Under the pieces are notes generated by a model. The model was given only the letters and a program-made list of their open reading frames with translations. It made no database searches and was not told the DNA's origin. This document shows positions 41,022-50,572 of a stretch of 64,000 nucleotides of DNA, piece by piece; position 1 is the first letter of the stretch, and every line of letters begins with the position of its first letter. Position numbers and translations under genes: made by a program. The stretch comes from Lutispora sp003527145 (GTDB taxonomy: Bacteria > Bacillota > Clostridia > Lutisporales > Lutisporaceae), in contig JASBZB010000001.1 in the NCBI GenBank assembly GCA_029983695.1, positions 1 through 64,000 of the forward strand. Direction: 5' to 3'.

Positions 41022-41057
41022 AGTGGGATGAAGTGGGTCGAAGTGGAGAAAAGTGAA
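41022..41057 (+). promoter_or_regulatory. MraZ operator: four direct repeats with 10-bp period
   Basis: AGTGGGATGA, AGTGGGTCGA, AGTGGAGAAA and AGTGAAGTAA start at 41022, 41032, 41042 and 41052, exactly one helical turn apart. MraZ proteins bind direct (T/G)GTGGG-type repeats in front of their own gene. The array lies just after a candidate -10 (TATACT, 41013-41018) and would repress the whole dcw operon. Confidence 0.8.
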
Positions 41058-41082
41058 GTAATTTAGCAAAGTGGTGGCGAGG

Positions 41083-41514
41083 ATGTTTATTGGTGAATAC
41101 AGACATACTCTTGATAATAAAAACAGACTTATCATGCCTGCAAAATTCAGGGATGAGCTAGGTTCAACCTTTGTTATTACTAAAGGCCTGGACAACTGTT
41201 TATTCATTTATTCCGGAGATGAATGGAAGAATATCGAGAATAAACTGAAGGCATTGCCTATGACAAATAAAGATGCCAGGGCTTTTGTAAGATTTTTCTT
41301 TGCAGGCGCCACAGAATGCGAAATAGATAAGCAAGGCAGGGTATTGATACCATCAAACTTAAAAGAGTTTGCAAAAATTGATAAGGATGCAGTAATCATC
41401 GGCGTATCTACAAGATTGGAATTGTGGAGCCTTGAAGAATGGAATAAATTTAACAGTGATGCAAATATTAGCTATGAAGATGTGGCTGAAAAAATGTCTC
41501 AGCTGGGGATTTAG
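41083..41514 (+). CDS. mraZ: Transcriptional regulator and division protein MraZ
   Basis: A 143-residue DNA-binding protein of two AbrB-like SpoVT motifs ('GEYRHTLDNKNRLIMPAKFRDEL' and 'ECEIDKQGRVLIPSNLKEFA'), each with the D-x-x-x-R core. It binds the direct repeats upstream and tunes the division and cell wall cluster. The ATG at 41083 gives the family start MFIGEYRHTLD; a GTG at 41071 is not needed. The ribosome binding site is weak (GGTGGCGAGG). Confidence 0.93.
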   Translation: MFIGEYRHTLDNKNRLIMPAKFRDELGSTFVITKGLDNCLFIYSGDEWKNIENKLKALPMTNKDARAFVRFFFAGATECEIDKQGRVLIPSNLKEFAKIDKDAVIIGVSTRLELWSLEEWNKFNSDANISYEDVAEKMSQLGI

Positions 41515-41518
41515 TTAA

Positions 41519-41547
41519 GAGACGGAAACCACTGAAAGACACGGAAT
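41519..41547 (+). repeat. 29-bp intergenic repeat, copy 2
   Basis: Matches the sequence at 40844-40872 at 28 of 29 positions. The continuation TTTTTCACG...AACACAAAGGG resembles the widespread low-complexity intergenic elements of Clostridia. Confidence 0.85.
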
Positions 41548-41736
41548 TTTTCACGAAAAAACACAAAGGGTTTTTTATTTATTGATTGTTAATTAGCAGC
41601 TTTTAACTATTGATTGCTATCATTTGGGTATTTTACTAGGATCAAAATTAATAATTTCATGCAACTTTAATATTATAAAATTTAGTGATTTTTTGTGTTT
41701 CCCGTTCACCATTTTAAAATAGAAGAAGGTGATATT

Positions 41737-42681
41737 TTGGATTTTGTACATATTCCGGTATTGTTAGATGAGTGTCTTAATGGCTTGAACATAAAAAAAT
41801 CAGGCATATACATAGATGGCACCATAGGTGGTGCGGGCCATTCAAAGAAAATTGCAAAACTGATAGCTTCAGAAGGCTTATTGATAGGAATAGATCAGGA
41901 TATAAATGCAATAAATGCTGCGAGAGAGAATCTTAAGGAATATGGGGAGAGCATAAAGCTTATAAATGATAACTTTAAGAATATGAAGGATATCGTAAAC
42001 GGGTTAGGGATAAATGGAGTGGATGGAATACTTCTGGATCTTGGAGTTTCTTCGCATCAATTGGATGAAGAAGAAAGAGGCTTTAGTTACATGAAAGATG
42101 CAGAATTGGATATGAGGATGGACAGAAGAAATCCTTTAACTGCAGAAATAATTGTCAACGAGTGGTCTGAGCAAGATATTTTCAATATAATAAAAGATTA
42201 TGGAGAGGAAAGATGGGCTAAAAGGATAGCCGAATTTATCGGTAATGAAAGGGTAAAGGCGAGGATTACGAGTACCCTTAAGCTTGTAGAAATAATTAAG
42301 AAGGCTATACCGGCTTCCGCCAGGAGGGAAGGTCCCCATCCTGCTAAGCGGACTTTTCAGGCTCTAAGAATAGCAGTGAATGATGAGCTTGGAATACTCG
42401 AAAAAACAATAAATGATGGGGTAGATTTGCTTAAGCCTGATGGAAGGCTGTGCATTATTACCTTCCATTCTCTGGAGGACAGAATAGTTAAAACCATGTT
42501 CAATAAACTAGAGAAACCGTGCACCTGTCCGCCTAGAATTCCGCAATGTATTTGTGGGCAGGTTCCCTTAATAAAGATTATAACAAGAAAGCCCATAGTT
42601 GCCGGCGTTAAAGAATTGGATCAAAACCCCAGGTCTAGAAGTGCTAAATTGAGAGTGGCTGAAAGGCTGGGTTCTAAATAA
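41737..42681 (+). CDS. rsmH: 16S rRNA (cytosine-1402-N4) methyltransferase
   Basis: A 314-residue SAM-dependent methyltransferase that modifies C1402 of 16S rRNA. The SAM-binding 'YIDGTIGGAGHSKKIAK', 'LLDLGVSSHQLDEEERGFSYMKDAELDMRMD', and 'PAKRTFQALRIAVNDELGILE' with 'CIITFHSLEDRIVK' are the family landmarks; the C-terminal zinc-type cysteines 'CTCPPRIPQCICG' are present. A TTG at 41737 follows GAAGGTGAT and gives MDFVHIPVLLDECL. The spacer from mraZ (222 bp) holds the 29-bp repeat copy and no clear promoter. Confidence 0.95.
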   Translation: MDFVHIPVLLDECLNGLNIKKSGIYIDGTIGGAGHSKKIAKLIASEGLLIGIDQDINAINAARENLKEYGESIKLINDNFKNMKDIVNGLGINGVDGILLDLGVSSHQLDEEERGFSYMKDAELDMRMDRRNPLTAEIIVNEWSEQDIFNIIKDYGEERWAKRIAEFIGNERVKARITSTLKLVEIIKKAIPASARREGPHPAKRTFQALRIAVNDELGILEKTINDGVDLLKPDGRLCIITFHSLEDRIVKTMFNKLEKPCTCPPRIPQCICGQVPLIKIITRKPIVAGVKELDQNPRSRSAKLRVAERLGSK

Positions 42682-42699
42682 AAGTAAGGGGGAATAAAA

Positions 42700-43194
42700 T
42701 TGTTAGTAGCAGATAATAGAGCATATGATTACAGCAGAGAAAATTATATAAATGATGCACCCCTTTTTGATGAAGCGAAGAAACCGATGGCTAAAAAGGT
42801 AAAGAAGGCAAAGCCAAGAGCACGCATTCTTCCCATTATCATGGTGTTTTCCATGAGTATTTTGATGATATCTCGTTATGCTTATATAGCCGAAATAAAT
42901 TTTAATAACAGCAAGCTTGAGAAGGAGTACAAGGAAACATTGAAGCAAAATGAAACTCTTAAGGTAAGCTTGATGCACACCATTAACCTGCAGACGTTGG
43001 AAAAGATGGCTGTAGAAGAGTTGAATATGCAATACCCCGATCCTGACCAAATAGTTTATGTTGCCGCAGCGAAGCCGGTTGTAAAAAACAATAGCTATGA
43101 AAAATCCTATTTTTCAAAGGAAGATGTAGAAGAAAACAAATATATAACAAAAGCAAAGCTTCTTATCAATAGTTTTATCAGTTTATTAGATTAA
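42700..43194 (+). CDS. ftsL: FtsL-like division protein (septum-associated, short membrane protein)
   Basis: A 164-residue bitopic membrane protein between rsmH and spoVD, the normal ftsL position. The N-terminus is basic (KKPMAKKVKKAKPRAR), one membrane segment lies at about 46-66 ('ILPIIMVFSMSILMISRYAYI'), and a leucine-zipper-like coiled coil follows ('NNSKLEKEYKETLKQNETLKVSLMHTINLQTLEKMA'). FtsL and DivIC-type proteins recruit the division synthases. Length is more than usual owing to a 45-residue cytoplasmic part. The TTG at 42700 has a GGGGGAATAAAA upstream. Confidence 0.8.
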   Translation: MLVADNRAYDYSRENYINDAPLFDEAKKPMAKKVKKAKPRARILPIIMVFSMSILMISRYAYIAEINFNNSKLEKEYKETLKQNETLKVSLMHTINLQTLEKMAVEELNMQYPDPDQIVYVAAAKPVVKNNSYEKSYFSKEDVEENKYITKAKLLINSFISLLD

Positions 43195-43216
43195 GTTTCC
43201 CTAAGGGGGTATTATC

Positions 43217-45199
43217 TTGGCAGGAGTGGCAAAAAAGGTTAAAGGAAGAGTGCTGTTTTTATTAGGCGGGTTTACTATATTATTTTTATTGCTTATTGCA
43301 AGGCTGTTTCAAATCCAAGTGGTAGACGGAGCAGAGTATCAGCAGAAAGCTATGGAGCAGTGGACAAGGGATGTGCCGGTACCTTCAAAGAGAGGAATTA
43401 TTTATGACAGGAATGGTAAGGAGCTTGCAACAAGTGCACCGGCTTATGAAATTTATGTCAGGCCTGTAGAGGTAAAGGACAAGGAAAGCGTTGCCCAGAC
43501 TCTTTCTGAAGTTCTTCAAATGAATAAAGAGGATCTGTTGGAGAAGCTTTCTGCAAAGAAGGATACACAAATAATCAAGAAAAAGGTAGACCCTGATACG
43601 GTAAAGATTTTGAGAGAGAAAAATATCAAAGGTCTGAGTTTTGTTGATGATAGCAAGCGGTTCTATCCTCAAAGCAATTTTGCATCTTTTATACTAGGCT
43701 TTACAAATTACGACAATCAAGGTCAAGATGGTGTAGAAGCAACTTTTGAAAAATATCTCAACGGCTTTCCCGGCAGGGATATTAAGATGACTGATGCACA
43801 AGGGAGGGAACTTCCGGGAAGCGATAGAAAATATTACGAACCCGAGGATGGCTTAAACCTTATTTTGACCATAGATGAGGTCATTCAACACTTTGCTGAA
43901 AAAGCGGTTGAGAATGCCCTTATTGAGACTAATGCAAAAAGGGTAACCGCAATAGCAATGGAGCCTAAAACCGGAGATATCCTTGCTATGGCAGTGAAGC
44001 CGGATTACAATAATAATGATCCCAGGAAGATCCCTGATGAATTAAAGGATAAATGGGATTCCATGGGTTCCACAGAGCAGTACAACGCCTTATTTAAAGT
44101 CTGGAGGAATCCGGCAATTTCAGATACTTATGAGCCTGGTTCCACCTTCAAAACAATAACCTCAGCTGCCGGATTAGAAGAAGGAGCGGTAAGGCCTGAT
44201 GACAGATTCTATTGTTCCGGTTCCGTGCTGGTGGCAGGCAGAAGATTAAAGTGCTGGAGGAGTTATAATCCTCACGGGAGTGAGACATTTACACAAGGTG
44301 TTCAAAATTCGTGCAACCCGGTTTTCATTGAAGTCGCCCAGCGCTTGGGTAAAGAAAAGTTCTACAAATATATACGGGGTTTTGGATTTGGTTCGCCTAC
44401 CAACATAAAACTGCTGGGCGAAGCTGCCGGTATTGTAAAAAATATAAATTCTGTGGGACCTGTGGAGCTGGCTAACAACTCTTTTGGCCAGGGTATTACC
44501 GTTACGCCTATACAGCTTATTACCGCTGTATCCGCAGTGATAAATGATGGATATCTTATGGAACCCAGGATTGCAAAAAAGCTTGTAGATAAAGATGGCA
44601 ATACGATTCATGATTTTCAGCCCCGTGAAGTGCGCCAGGTTATTTCTAAAGAAACATCTGCGACAATGAGGAAAATTCTTGAGTCGGTTGTTTCGGAGGG
44701 TTCGGGCAGAGGCGCTTATATTCCCGGATACAAGGTAGGGGGTAAGACGGGTACAGCACAAAAAGCTGAGAACGGCAGATATGTAGCGGGAAAATATGTT
44801 GCATCCTTTATAGGATTTGCACCTGCCAATGATCCCCAAATTACTGTGCTGGTGGTAATCGATGAACCTGGTGGCGGAAGCTATTATGGCGGCGTCATTG
44901 CCACACCGGTGGTAAAGAGCATTATTTCTGACACTTTGAGATATATGGATGTAAAGCCTCAATATACAGAGGAAGAGGCAAAACAGCTGATGAAAGGGAA
45001 AGTTATAGTGCCGGAAATAAGAAATATGAAATTAAAAGATGCCAGAAAGCTCTTAAGTGAAAATAAGCTGCAATATAGGTTGGAAGAGGAGCAGGGAGAG
45101 CCCTCAGAAGATTCACTGGTATTGGATCAGACCCCAAGGGCTAATGCAAAGGTGGATGAAGGGTCTGTGGTAATAATATATGCAAAGCCAAAAGAATAA
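43217..45199 (+). CDS. spoVD: Stage V sporulation protein D / class B penicillin-binding protein
   Basis: A 660-residue transpeptidase with an N-terminal membrane anchor (about 12-34) and a class B PBP dimerisation domain. The catalytic triad motifs are: S309-T-F-K ('PGSTFKTIT'), S365-C-N ('QNSCNPVF') and K510-T-G-T ('GGKTGTAQ'). One C-terminal PASTA domain covers about 592-658. It crosslinks cortex or septal peptidoglycan. As only one class B PBP is encoded here, it may serve both division (FtsI) and cortex synthesis. The TTG at 43217 follows AAGGGGGTATTATC. Confidence 0.92.
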   Translation: MAGVAKKVKGRVLFLLGGFTILFLLLIARLFQIQVVDGAEYQQKAMEQWTRDVPVPSKRGIIYDRNGKELATSAPAYEIYVRPVEVKDKESVAQTLSEVLQMNKEDLLEKLSAKKDTQIIKKKVDPDTVKILREKNIKGLSFVDDSKRFYPQSNFASFILGFTNYDNQGQDGVEATFEKYLNGFPGRDIKMTDAQGRELPGSDRKYYEPEDGLNLILTIDEVIQHFAEKAVENALIETNAKRVTAIAMEPKTGDILAMAVKPDYNNNDPRKIPDELKDKWDSMGSTEQYNALFKVWRNPAISDTYEPGSTFKTITSAAGLEEGAVRPDDRFYCSGSVLVAGRRLKCWRSYNPHGSETFTQGVQNSCNPVFIEVAQRLGKEKFYKYIRGFGFGSPTNIKLLGEAAGIVKNINSVGPVELANNSFGQGITVTPIQLITAVSAVINDGYLMEPRIAKKLVDKDGNTIHDFQPREVRQVISKETSATMRKILESVVSEGSGRGAYIPGYKVGGKTGTAQKAENGRYVAGKYVASFIGFAPANDPQITVLVVIDEPGGGSYYGGVIATPVVKSIISDTLRYMDVKPQYTEEEAKQLMKGKVIVPEIRNMKLKDARKLLSENKLQYRLEEEQGEPSEDSLVLDQTPRANAKVDEGSVVIIYAKPKE

Positions 45200-45227
45200 A
45201 AGAATAAGTATTATAATAACTAGATAC

Positions 45228-45272
45228 AAGGCAACGGAGTTAAAGAGATTCTTTAATTCCAGTTGCCTTTTT
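45228..45272 (+). terminator. Terminator or attenuator between spoVD and murE
   Basis: AAGGCAAC and GTTGCCTT close a longer imperfect stem (GGAGTTAAAGA / TCTTTAATTCC) followed by TTTTT. It would separate spoVD and murE transcription. Confidence 0.75.
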
Positions 45273-45372
45273 CCAGATGGTAAAGCATAATAAAAAGGTA
45301 AAAGCAGAAATAATATATAATAATTACATATATATTCCATTATGTGAAAACAATAGTTATGAGGTGAGAGCA

Positions 45373-46830
45373 TTGAGGCTGATGAAGCTTTTAGAAAACA
45401 CGAAGATTATAAGATATTCCGGAAATTTAGATACTGAGATAGGAGGCATCGCATATGACTCAAGAAAAGTATCAAAGAACTATCTTTTCATATGCATAAG
45501 AGGCAGTTTTTCAGATGGTCATGACTTCATTGATAAGGCGGTAGAAAATGGAGCTGTTGCCGTCATAGCGGATAAAGCGGTAGAACGAGCTGATGTTGCC
45601 GTAATACAAGTAGAGGATTCAAGAACGGCTATGCCTATAATAGGAGCAAATTTTTATGAACATCCTACCGATAAGTTGAAGCTTATTGGGGTAACAGGAA
45701 CTAACGGAAAAACAACTACAACGTATTTTATAAGATCAATAATGCAGCATGCAGGAAGAGAAGCTGGCTTAATAGGAACTATTTCTGTTGATGTAGGCAG
45801 CAAAAAGGTGGAATCGTCCAGAACAACACCGGAGTCCGTAGATTTGCAAAGAATTTTTAGGGATATGCTTTCTAACGGAGCAGAATATGGGATCATGGAG
45901 GTTTCTTCTCATTCTCTTGAGTTTGGACGGGTGGATCAATGCAGATTTCAAATAGGCGTATTTACAAATCTGACTCAAGATCACTTAGACTTCCATGGGA
46001 ATTTTGAAAACTATAGGAAAGCAAAAGAAAAACTGTTTTATAAGACCACTAAGGCAAATATCATAAATATAGATGACGAACATGGAAGAATAATCTGCAG
46101 CAGAATTAAAGAACTGCGCACGCCTATGATAACATTTGGCATAGATAGAAAAGCTGATATTATGGCCAAGAATATAGAGATAAATGATGAGGGTATCAGA
46201 TTCACTTTGATAACACCCGAATATGAGACAATTATCAGAAGCAGCATTCCGGGAAAATTCAGCGTATACAACTCACTGGCAGCGGCAAGTGTAGCTTATG
46301 TTGAAGGAATCGACAAAGAATTTATATGTCAGGGGATTGAAGCGGCGGGTTTTGTGCCTGGAAGGTCAGAGGTGATTCCTTTAAATAAGCCTTATAAGAT
46401 AATTATAGACTATGCTCATGCACCGGATGGACTGGAAAACATATTAAAATCCATAAGGCATTATGCGAAAGGCAGAATAATCACTGTATTCGGCTGCGGC
46501 GGAGATAGAGATAAGACAAAGAGACCAATAATGGGTGAGATTGCCGGAAGACTATCCGATTATGCTATAATTACTTCAGACAATCCAAGAAGTGAAGACC
46601 CTAATATGATCATCGATCAAATAGAAGAAGGCATGAAGGCTACTAATTGTGATTATATATGTATAGAGAACAGAAAAGATGCAATAAGGCATGCGATGAT
46701 GACGGCAGAAGCTTCAGATATTATATTATTGGCAGGCAAGGGTCATGAAGCTTATCAGGTTTTGAAGGATAAAGTGATTGACTTTGATGAAAGAGAGATT
46801 GTAAAAGAACTTCTCAAGGAGGGTATATAG
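45373..46830 (+). CDS. murE: UDP-MurNAc-tripeptide synthetase (meso-DAP type)
   Basis: A 485-residue Mur ligase that adds meso-diaminopimelate to UDP-MurNAc-L-Ala-D-Glu. The P-loop 'VTGTNGKTTTTYF' and the central Mur ligase blocks are clear. The specificity motif is D-N-P-R ('TSDNPRSEDPNMII'), the meso-DAP signature; lysine-adding enzymes have a different motif. The start is a TTG at 45373 (MRLMKLLEN), after GAGGTGAGAG, with a much longer frame upstream (45277) that covers the terminator region. It shares one base with murF. Confidence 0.95.
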   Translation: MRLMKLLENTKIIRYSGNLDTEIGGIAYDSRKVSKNYLFICIRGSFSDGHDFIDKAVENGAVAVIADKAVERADVAVIQVEDSRTAMPIIGANFYEHPTDKLKLIGVTGTNGKTTTTYFIRSIMQHAGREAGLIGTISVDVGSKKVESSRTTPESVDLQRIFRDMLSNGAEYGIMEVSSHSLEFGRVDQCRFQIGVFTNLTQDHLDFHGNFENYRKAKEKLFYKTTKANIINIDDEHGRIICSRIKELRTPMITFGIDRKADIMAKNIEINDEGIRFTLITPEYETIIRSSIPGKFSVYNSLAAASVAYVEGIDKEFICQGIEAAGFVPGRSEVIPLNKPYKIIIDYAHAPDGLENILKSIRHYAKGRIITVFGCGGDRDKTKRPIMGEIAGRLSDYAIITSDNPRSEDPNMIIDQIEEGMKATNCDYICIENRKDAIRHAMMTAEASDIILLAGKGHEAYQVLKDKVIDFDEREIVKELLKEGI

Positions 46831-48221
46831 TGGAACCGATGAACATTGCCGAGATTGCAGAGACTTTGAAGGGTAAGCTGGTAAACTGTAAAGAAAGCTT
46901 TATGGTGAATGGGATAAATACCGATAGCAGGAAAGTAAAATCCGGTGAGTTGTTTATACCTATCAAAGGGCCAAATTTCGACGGTCATGATTTTATTTAT
47001 AAAGCTGTAAATGCAGGTGCCTGTGCAGCAATATCTCAAAATCATTTAAATACGGCAAGCTTTCCCTATATATTGGTCGAAGATACTCAGGCTTCTTTGA
47101 TGAGGCTTGCTTCATATTACAGATCAAAGTTTAATATACCGGCAGTAGCGGTTACCGGGAGCTCGGGAAAAACCACAACTAAAGAAATGATAGCATCTGT
47201 TTTGGGAGAAAGCTTTGAAGTATTAAAGAATGAAGGAAATCTAAATAATACAATAGGGCTGCCAATGACTGTATTTCGCATGGAAAAGCATCACACTATG
47301 TGTGTTTTTGAGATGGGAATGAATAAAGCCGGAGAAATAGAAAGCTTGGCTTCTATTGTGAAGCCTGACGTTGGCATAATAACAAATGTGGGTACGGCAC
47401 ATATTGAATTTTTGGGCTCCAGAGAAAATATATTAAAGGCTAAAAAAGAGATATTTACATACTTTACTGTAAACAATACGGCCATAATAAACGGTGATGA
47501 TGATATGCTTGCATCAATTCATGATTTGCCTTGCAAAGTTATTAGATACGGTATTTATAAAGAAAATGACTTATCCGCAAAAGATGTAAAACAACGAGGC
47601 GATGAAGGCATGGAGTTCACACTAAATATAAACGGCAATGTTGAGCCGTTTTTCGTACCTTTAATAGGAGTTCATAATGTTTATAATGCTTTATGCTCTA
47701 TTGCCGTAGGCTTAACAATGAAAATGGAGATAGAAAAGATTAAAAAAGGGCTGGCGAAGTTTGTTCCGGGCAGGATGAGGATGGAGATTTTCTCATCAAA
47801 AAACGGGATTAGAGTAATAAATGATTCTTATAATGCAAACCCCGATTCAGCTTCAGCGGCTATTGAGGTCTTGAGGAACATGTCCTGTAGAGGGAGAAGA
47901 GTTTTGATATTGGCTGATATGATGGAGTTGGGAGAATACTCAGAAATTGGACATCGCAGCGTGGGGGAGAAAGCAGCCCAATCAAAGGCTGATATATTGA
48001 TTACCATAGGTGAAAAGGCTGAGGACATCCGGCAAGGGGCGCTGGATAACGGCATGAAGGAAGAAAATATTTATTGCTTCAGCAGCAACGGTGATGCAAT
48101 TTCCCATCTGGGAGAAATACTTATGCCCTATGATACTGTTTTGATAAAAGGTTCAAGAGTAATGAAATTGGAAGAGATAGCGGATTCTCTTAGAGAGAGG
48201 GGTTTCACAAAGGATGAATAA
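46830..48221 (+). CDS. murF: UDP-MurNAc-pentapeptide synthetase (D-Ala-D-Ala adding)
   Basis: A 463-residue Mur ligase that adds D-Ala-D-Ala to the tripeptide precursor. 'VTGSSGKTTTKEM' is the P-loop, and 'FVPGRMRMEIFSSKNGIRVINDSYNANPDSASAAIEVL' is the MurF block. A GTG at 46830 overlaps the murE stop; it ends 8 bp inside mraY. Together with MurE it forms one coupled unit. Confidence 0.95.
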   Translation: MEPMNIAEIAETLKGKLVNCKESFMVNGINTDSRKVKSGELFIPIKGPNFDGHDFIYKAVNAGACAAISQNHLNTASFPYILVEDTQASLMRLASYYRSKFNIPAVAVTGSSGKTTTKEMIASVLGESFEVLKNEGNLNNTIGLPMTVFRMEKHHTMCVFEMGMNKAGEIESLASIVKPDVGIITNVGTAHIEFLGSRENILKAKKEIFTYFTVNNTAIINGDDDMLASIHDLPCKVIRYGIYKENDLSAKDVKQRGDEGMEFTLNINGNVEPFFVPLIGVHNVYNALCSIAVGLTMKMEIEKIKKGLAKFVPGRMRMEIFSSKNGIRVINDSYNANPDSASAAIEVLRNMSCRGRRVLILADMMELGEYSEIGHRSVGEKAAQSKADILITIGEKAEDIRQGALDNGMKEENIYCFSSNGDAISHLGEILMPYDTVLIKGSRVMKLEEIADSLRERGFTKDE

Positions 48222-49188
48222 TTTTTTTGCCAGCGAATATAAAATGTTTATTATTTGTATAATATCTTCTTTTGTTCTTGCATTGATCGCCGGGCCGATA
48301 TTGATACCAATCTTAAAGAAAATGAAGTTTGGTCAGAATATAAGGGATGACGGTCCTCAAAGTCACTTAAAAAAGGCAGGAATACCAACCATTGGCGGTT
48401 TAATTTTTATTATTCCTGCAGTGATTGTTTCCATGTCCTTTTCTAAGGATAAGGATATGCTCCTGGCTCTGGTCACAACCTTGCTCTACGGGGCAATAGG
48501 ATTTGCCGATGACTATATAAAGATTGCTAAAAAGCGGTCCCTGGGCTTAAAAGCTTGGCAAAAGATTTTAGCACAACTTGCAGCCGCGCTGTTCTTAGGC
48601 TATATAGCCGGGGGCACTAATCAGACAGGGACAGAGATATTAGTGCCTTTTACCGGAAAATTCTTTGATTTGGGAATGTTTTATATACCTTTTATAGTAT
48701 TTATTATATTAGGTACAGTAAATAGCGTGAATTTGACAGACGGACTTGATGGCCTTGCCGGCGGGATTACAATAGTGGTTTTGGGATTTTTTGCAGTAAT
48801 TTCACTGGCCATAAGAAATCTTGGAATTTTAGTTTTTTGCGGTTCTTTTATAGGAGCCATATTAGGATTCTTAAGATTCAATTCTCATCCGGCTCAAGTT
48901 TTTATGGGGGATACAGGCTCCTTGGCTTTGGGCGGTGCTGTTGCTTCCTTAGCTGTTATTATGAAACTGCCGCTTTTTCTGGCTATTGTAGGAGCTATAT
49001 ACGTAGCAGAAGCCCTATCCGATATTATTCAGGTCGTGCATTTTAAGAGGACAGGGAAACGGGTTTTTAAAATGGCGCCCTTGCATCATCATTTTGAATT
49101 ATCGGGCTGGGCGGAAACTAAAGTTGTTTCTGTGTTTATTATTACTGCAATTATTCTATGCCTCATTGGAATTTTAGCTTTTAATTGA
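48214..49188 (+). CDS. mraY: Phospho-MurNAc-pentapeptide translocase
   Basis: A 324-residue membrane enzyme that makes lipid I. About ten membrane segments. The active-site Asp pair is in 'GFADDYIKI', the second in 'NLTDGLDGLAGG' and the third in 'FMGDTGSLALGG'; the His cluster 'MAPLHHHFELSGWAETKVV' is complete. The ATG at 48214 lies 8 bp inside murF. Confidence 0.97.
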   Translation: MNNFFASEYKMFIICIISSFVLALIAGPILIPILKKMKFGQNIRDDGPQSHLKKAGIPTIGGLIFIIPAVIVSMSFSKDKDMLLALVTTLLYGAIGFADDYIKIAKKRSLGLKAWQKILAQLAAALFLGYIAGGTNQTGTEILVPFTGKFFDLGMFYIPFIVFIILGTVNSVNLTDGLDGLAGGITIVVLGFFAVISLAIRNLGILVFCGSFIGAILGFLRFNSHPAQVFMGDTGSLALGGAVASLAVIMKLPLFLAIVGAIYVAEALSDIIQVVHFKRTGKRVFKMAPLHHHFELSGWAETKVVSVFIITAIILCLIGILAFN

Positions 49189-49212
49189 TATGGAAAGGTT
49201 GGTAGTTATGAA

Positions 49213-50559
49213 ATGAAAAACAAAAATGTATTGGTGTTAGGTGCTGCTATAACCGGGATACCTACTGCAATCGAGCTTCATAATATGGGATATGATGTTA
49301 TTATAAATGATTACAAGCCATTATCAGAGCTTGATGAATCTATACATGAGCTTGAAGGGCTGTCAATTGAAATAATTACAGGAAATCACCCTATAGATCT
49401 GGCTTATACATGTGATTTTATAGTTATAAGCCCAGGAGTCCCTACAGATATACCTCTTGTGGAAGAGGCCAGAAAGCTGGGGAAAGAAGTTGTAAGTGAA
49501 ATAGAGCTTGGATATAGGATGACGAGGACCCCTATAATTGCCATAACGGGTACCAATGGCAAAACGACTACGACTGCTTTATTGGGAGAGATAATGAAGG
49601 CCAGCGGAAGAAAAACTTTTGTTACCGGCAATATAGGAAGCCCGATGATTGCAGAAGTAAAAAATGCATCACCGGAAGATGTATTTGTTTTGGAGGCCAG
49701 CAGCTTTCAGCTGGAAACAACAGTTGATTTCAAGCCTGCAGTGGGCGCCATTTTAAATATCACACCTGACCATTTGAACAGGCATAAAACCCTTGAAAAC
49801 TATATAAGTGCAAAATCAAAAATTTTTGCAAACCAAAAAGAAGAGGACTATACAATATTAAATTGGGATAACCCTGAAACCAAAAAGCTATCAGGCTTAG
49901 CAAAAAGTAAAATATTATTCTTCAGCAGAAAAGAAATCCTTCCCGAGGGGGCTTATGTAGAGGATGGATATTTGACCTTATCCTTGAATGGCAAAAAGGT
50001 GAGGGTTATAGATATAAAGGATATATTTATACCCGGACAACATAATCTGGAAAATGCCTTAGCGGCTGCATTGATGGCATATTGCATGGGTGTGGATGAA
50101 AATATAATCAAAAAGATATTGCAAGATTTTAGAGGTGTGGAGCACAGAATAGAGTATGTATGTGAAACTGACGGAGTAATATACTATAATGATTCAAAAG
50201 GCACTAATCCTGATTCTTCTATTCAAGCATTAATCACGATGACCAGACCTACGGTGCTTATTGCAGGAGGTATGGATAAAGGAACAGATTTCGATGAATT
50301 TGCATCCTATTTTAATGTAAAGGTAAAAGCTCTGGTGTTATTTGGAGAGACTTCCGCTAAAATTGAGACTGCAGCACGACAAGCAGGCTTTCACAACATA
50401 TATCATGTGTCTAATCTGGAAGACGCGGTGATGAAGAGCAAAGAGCTTGCATCGTCGGGTGATTGTGTATTATTGTCTCCTGCATGTGCAAGCTGGGATA
50501 TGTTTAAAAGCTATGAACAAAGAGGGAGATTATTTAAGAGTATAGTAAGGGGATTATAA
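49213..50559 (+). CDS. murD: UDP-MurNAc-L-alanine:D-glutamate ligase
   Basis: A 448-residue Mur ligase that adds D-Glu. P-loop 'ITGTNGKTTTTALLGEI' (about 113-130), 'EASSFQLETTVDFKPAVGAILNITPDHLNRH' and 'YYNDSKGTNPDSSIQAL' are the family blocks; the N-terminal Rossmann-like domain has 'VLGAAITGIPTAIELHNMGYDVIINDYK'. The ATG at 49213 follows GGAAAGGTTGG. Confidence 0.95.
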   Translation: MKNKNVLVLGAAITGIPTAIELHNMGYDVIINDYKPLSELDESIHELEGLSIEIITGNHPIDLAYTCDFIVISPGVPTDIPLVEEARKLGKEVVSEIELGYRMTRTPIIAITGTNGKTTTTALLGEIMKASGRKTFVTGNIGSPMIAEVKNASPEDVFVLEASSFQLETTVDFKPAVGAILNITPDHLNRHKTLENYISAKSKIFANQKEEDYTILNWDNPETKKLSGLAKSKILFFSRKEILPEGAYVEDGYLTLSLNGKKVRVIDIKDIFIPGQHNLENALAAALMAYCMGVDENIIKKILQDFRGVEHRIEYVCETDGVIYYNDSKGTNPDSSIQALITMTRPTVLIAGGMDKGTDFDEFASYFNVKVKALVLFGETSAKIETAARQAGFHNIYHVSNLEDAVMKSKELASSGDCVLLSPACASWDMFKSYEQRGRLFKSIVRGL

Positions 50560-50572
50560 GGGGGGCTTATTA

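Noticed and set aside
44246..44962. Large minus-strand frame (238 codons) within spoVD
   Set aside because: Shadow frame opposite a gene with all PBP motifs; composition unlike a protein and no ribosome binding site.
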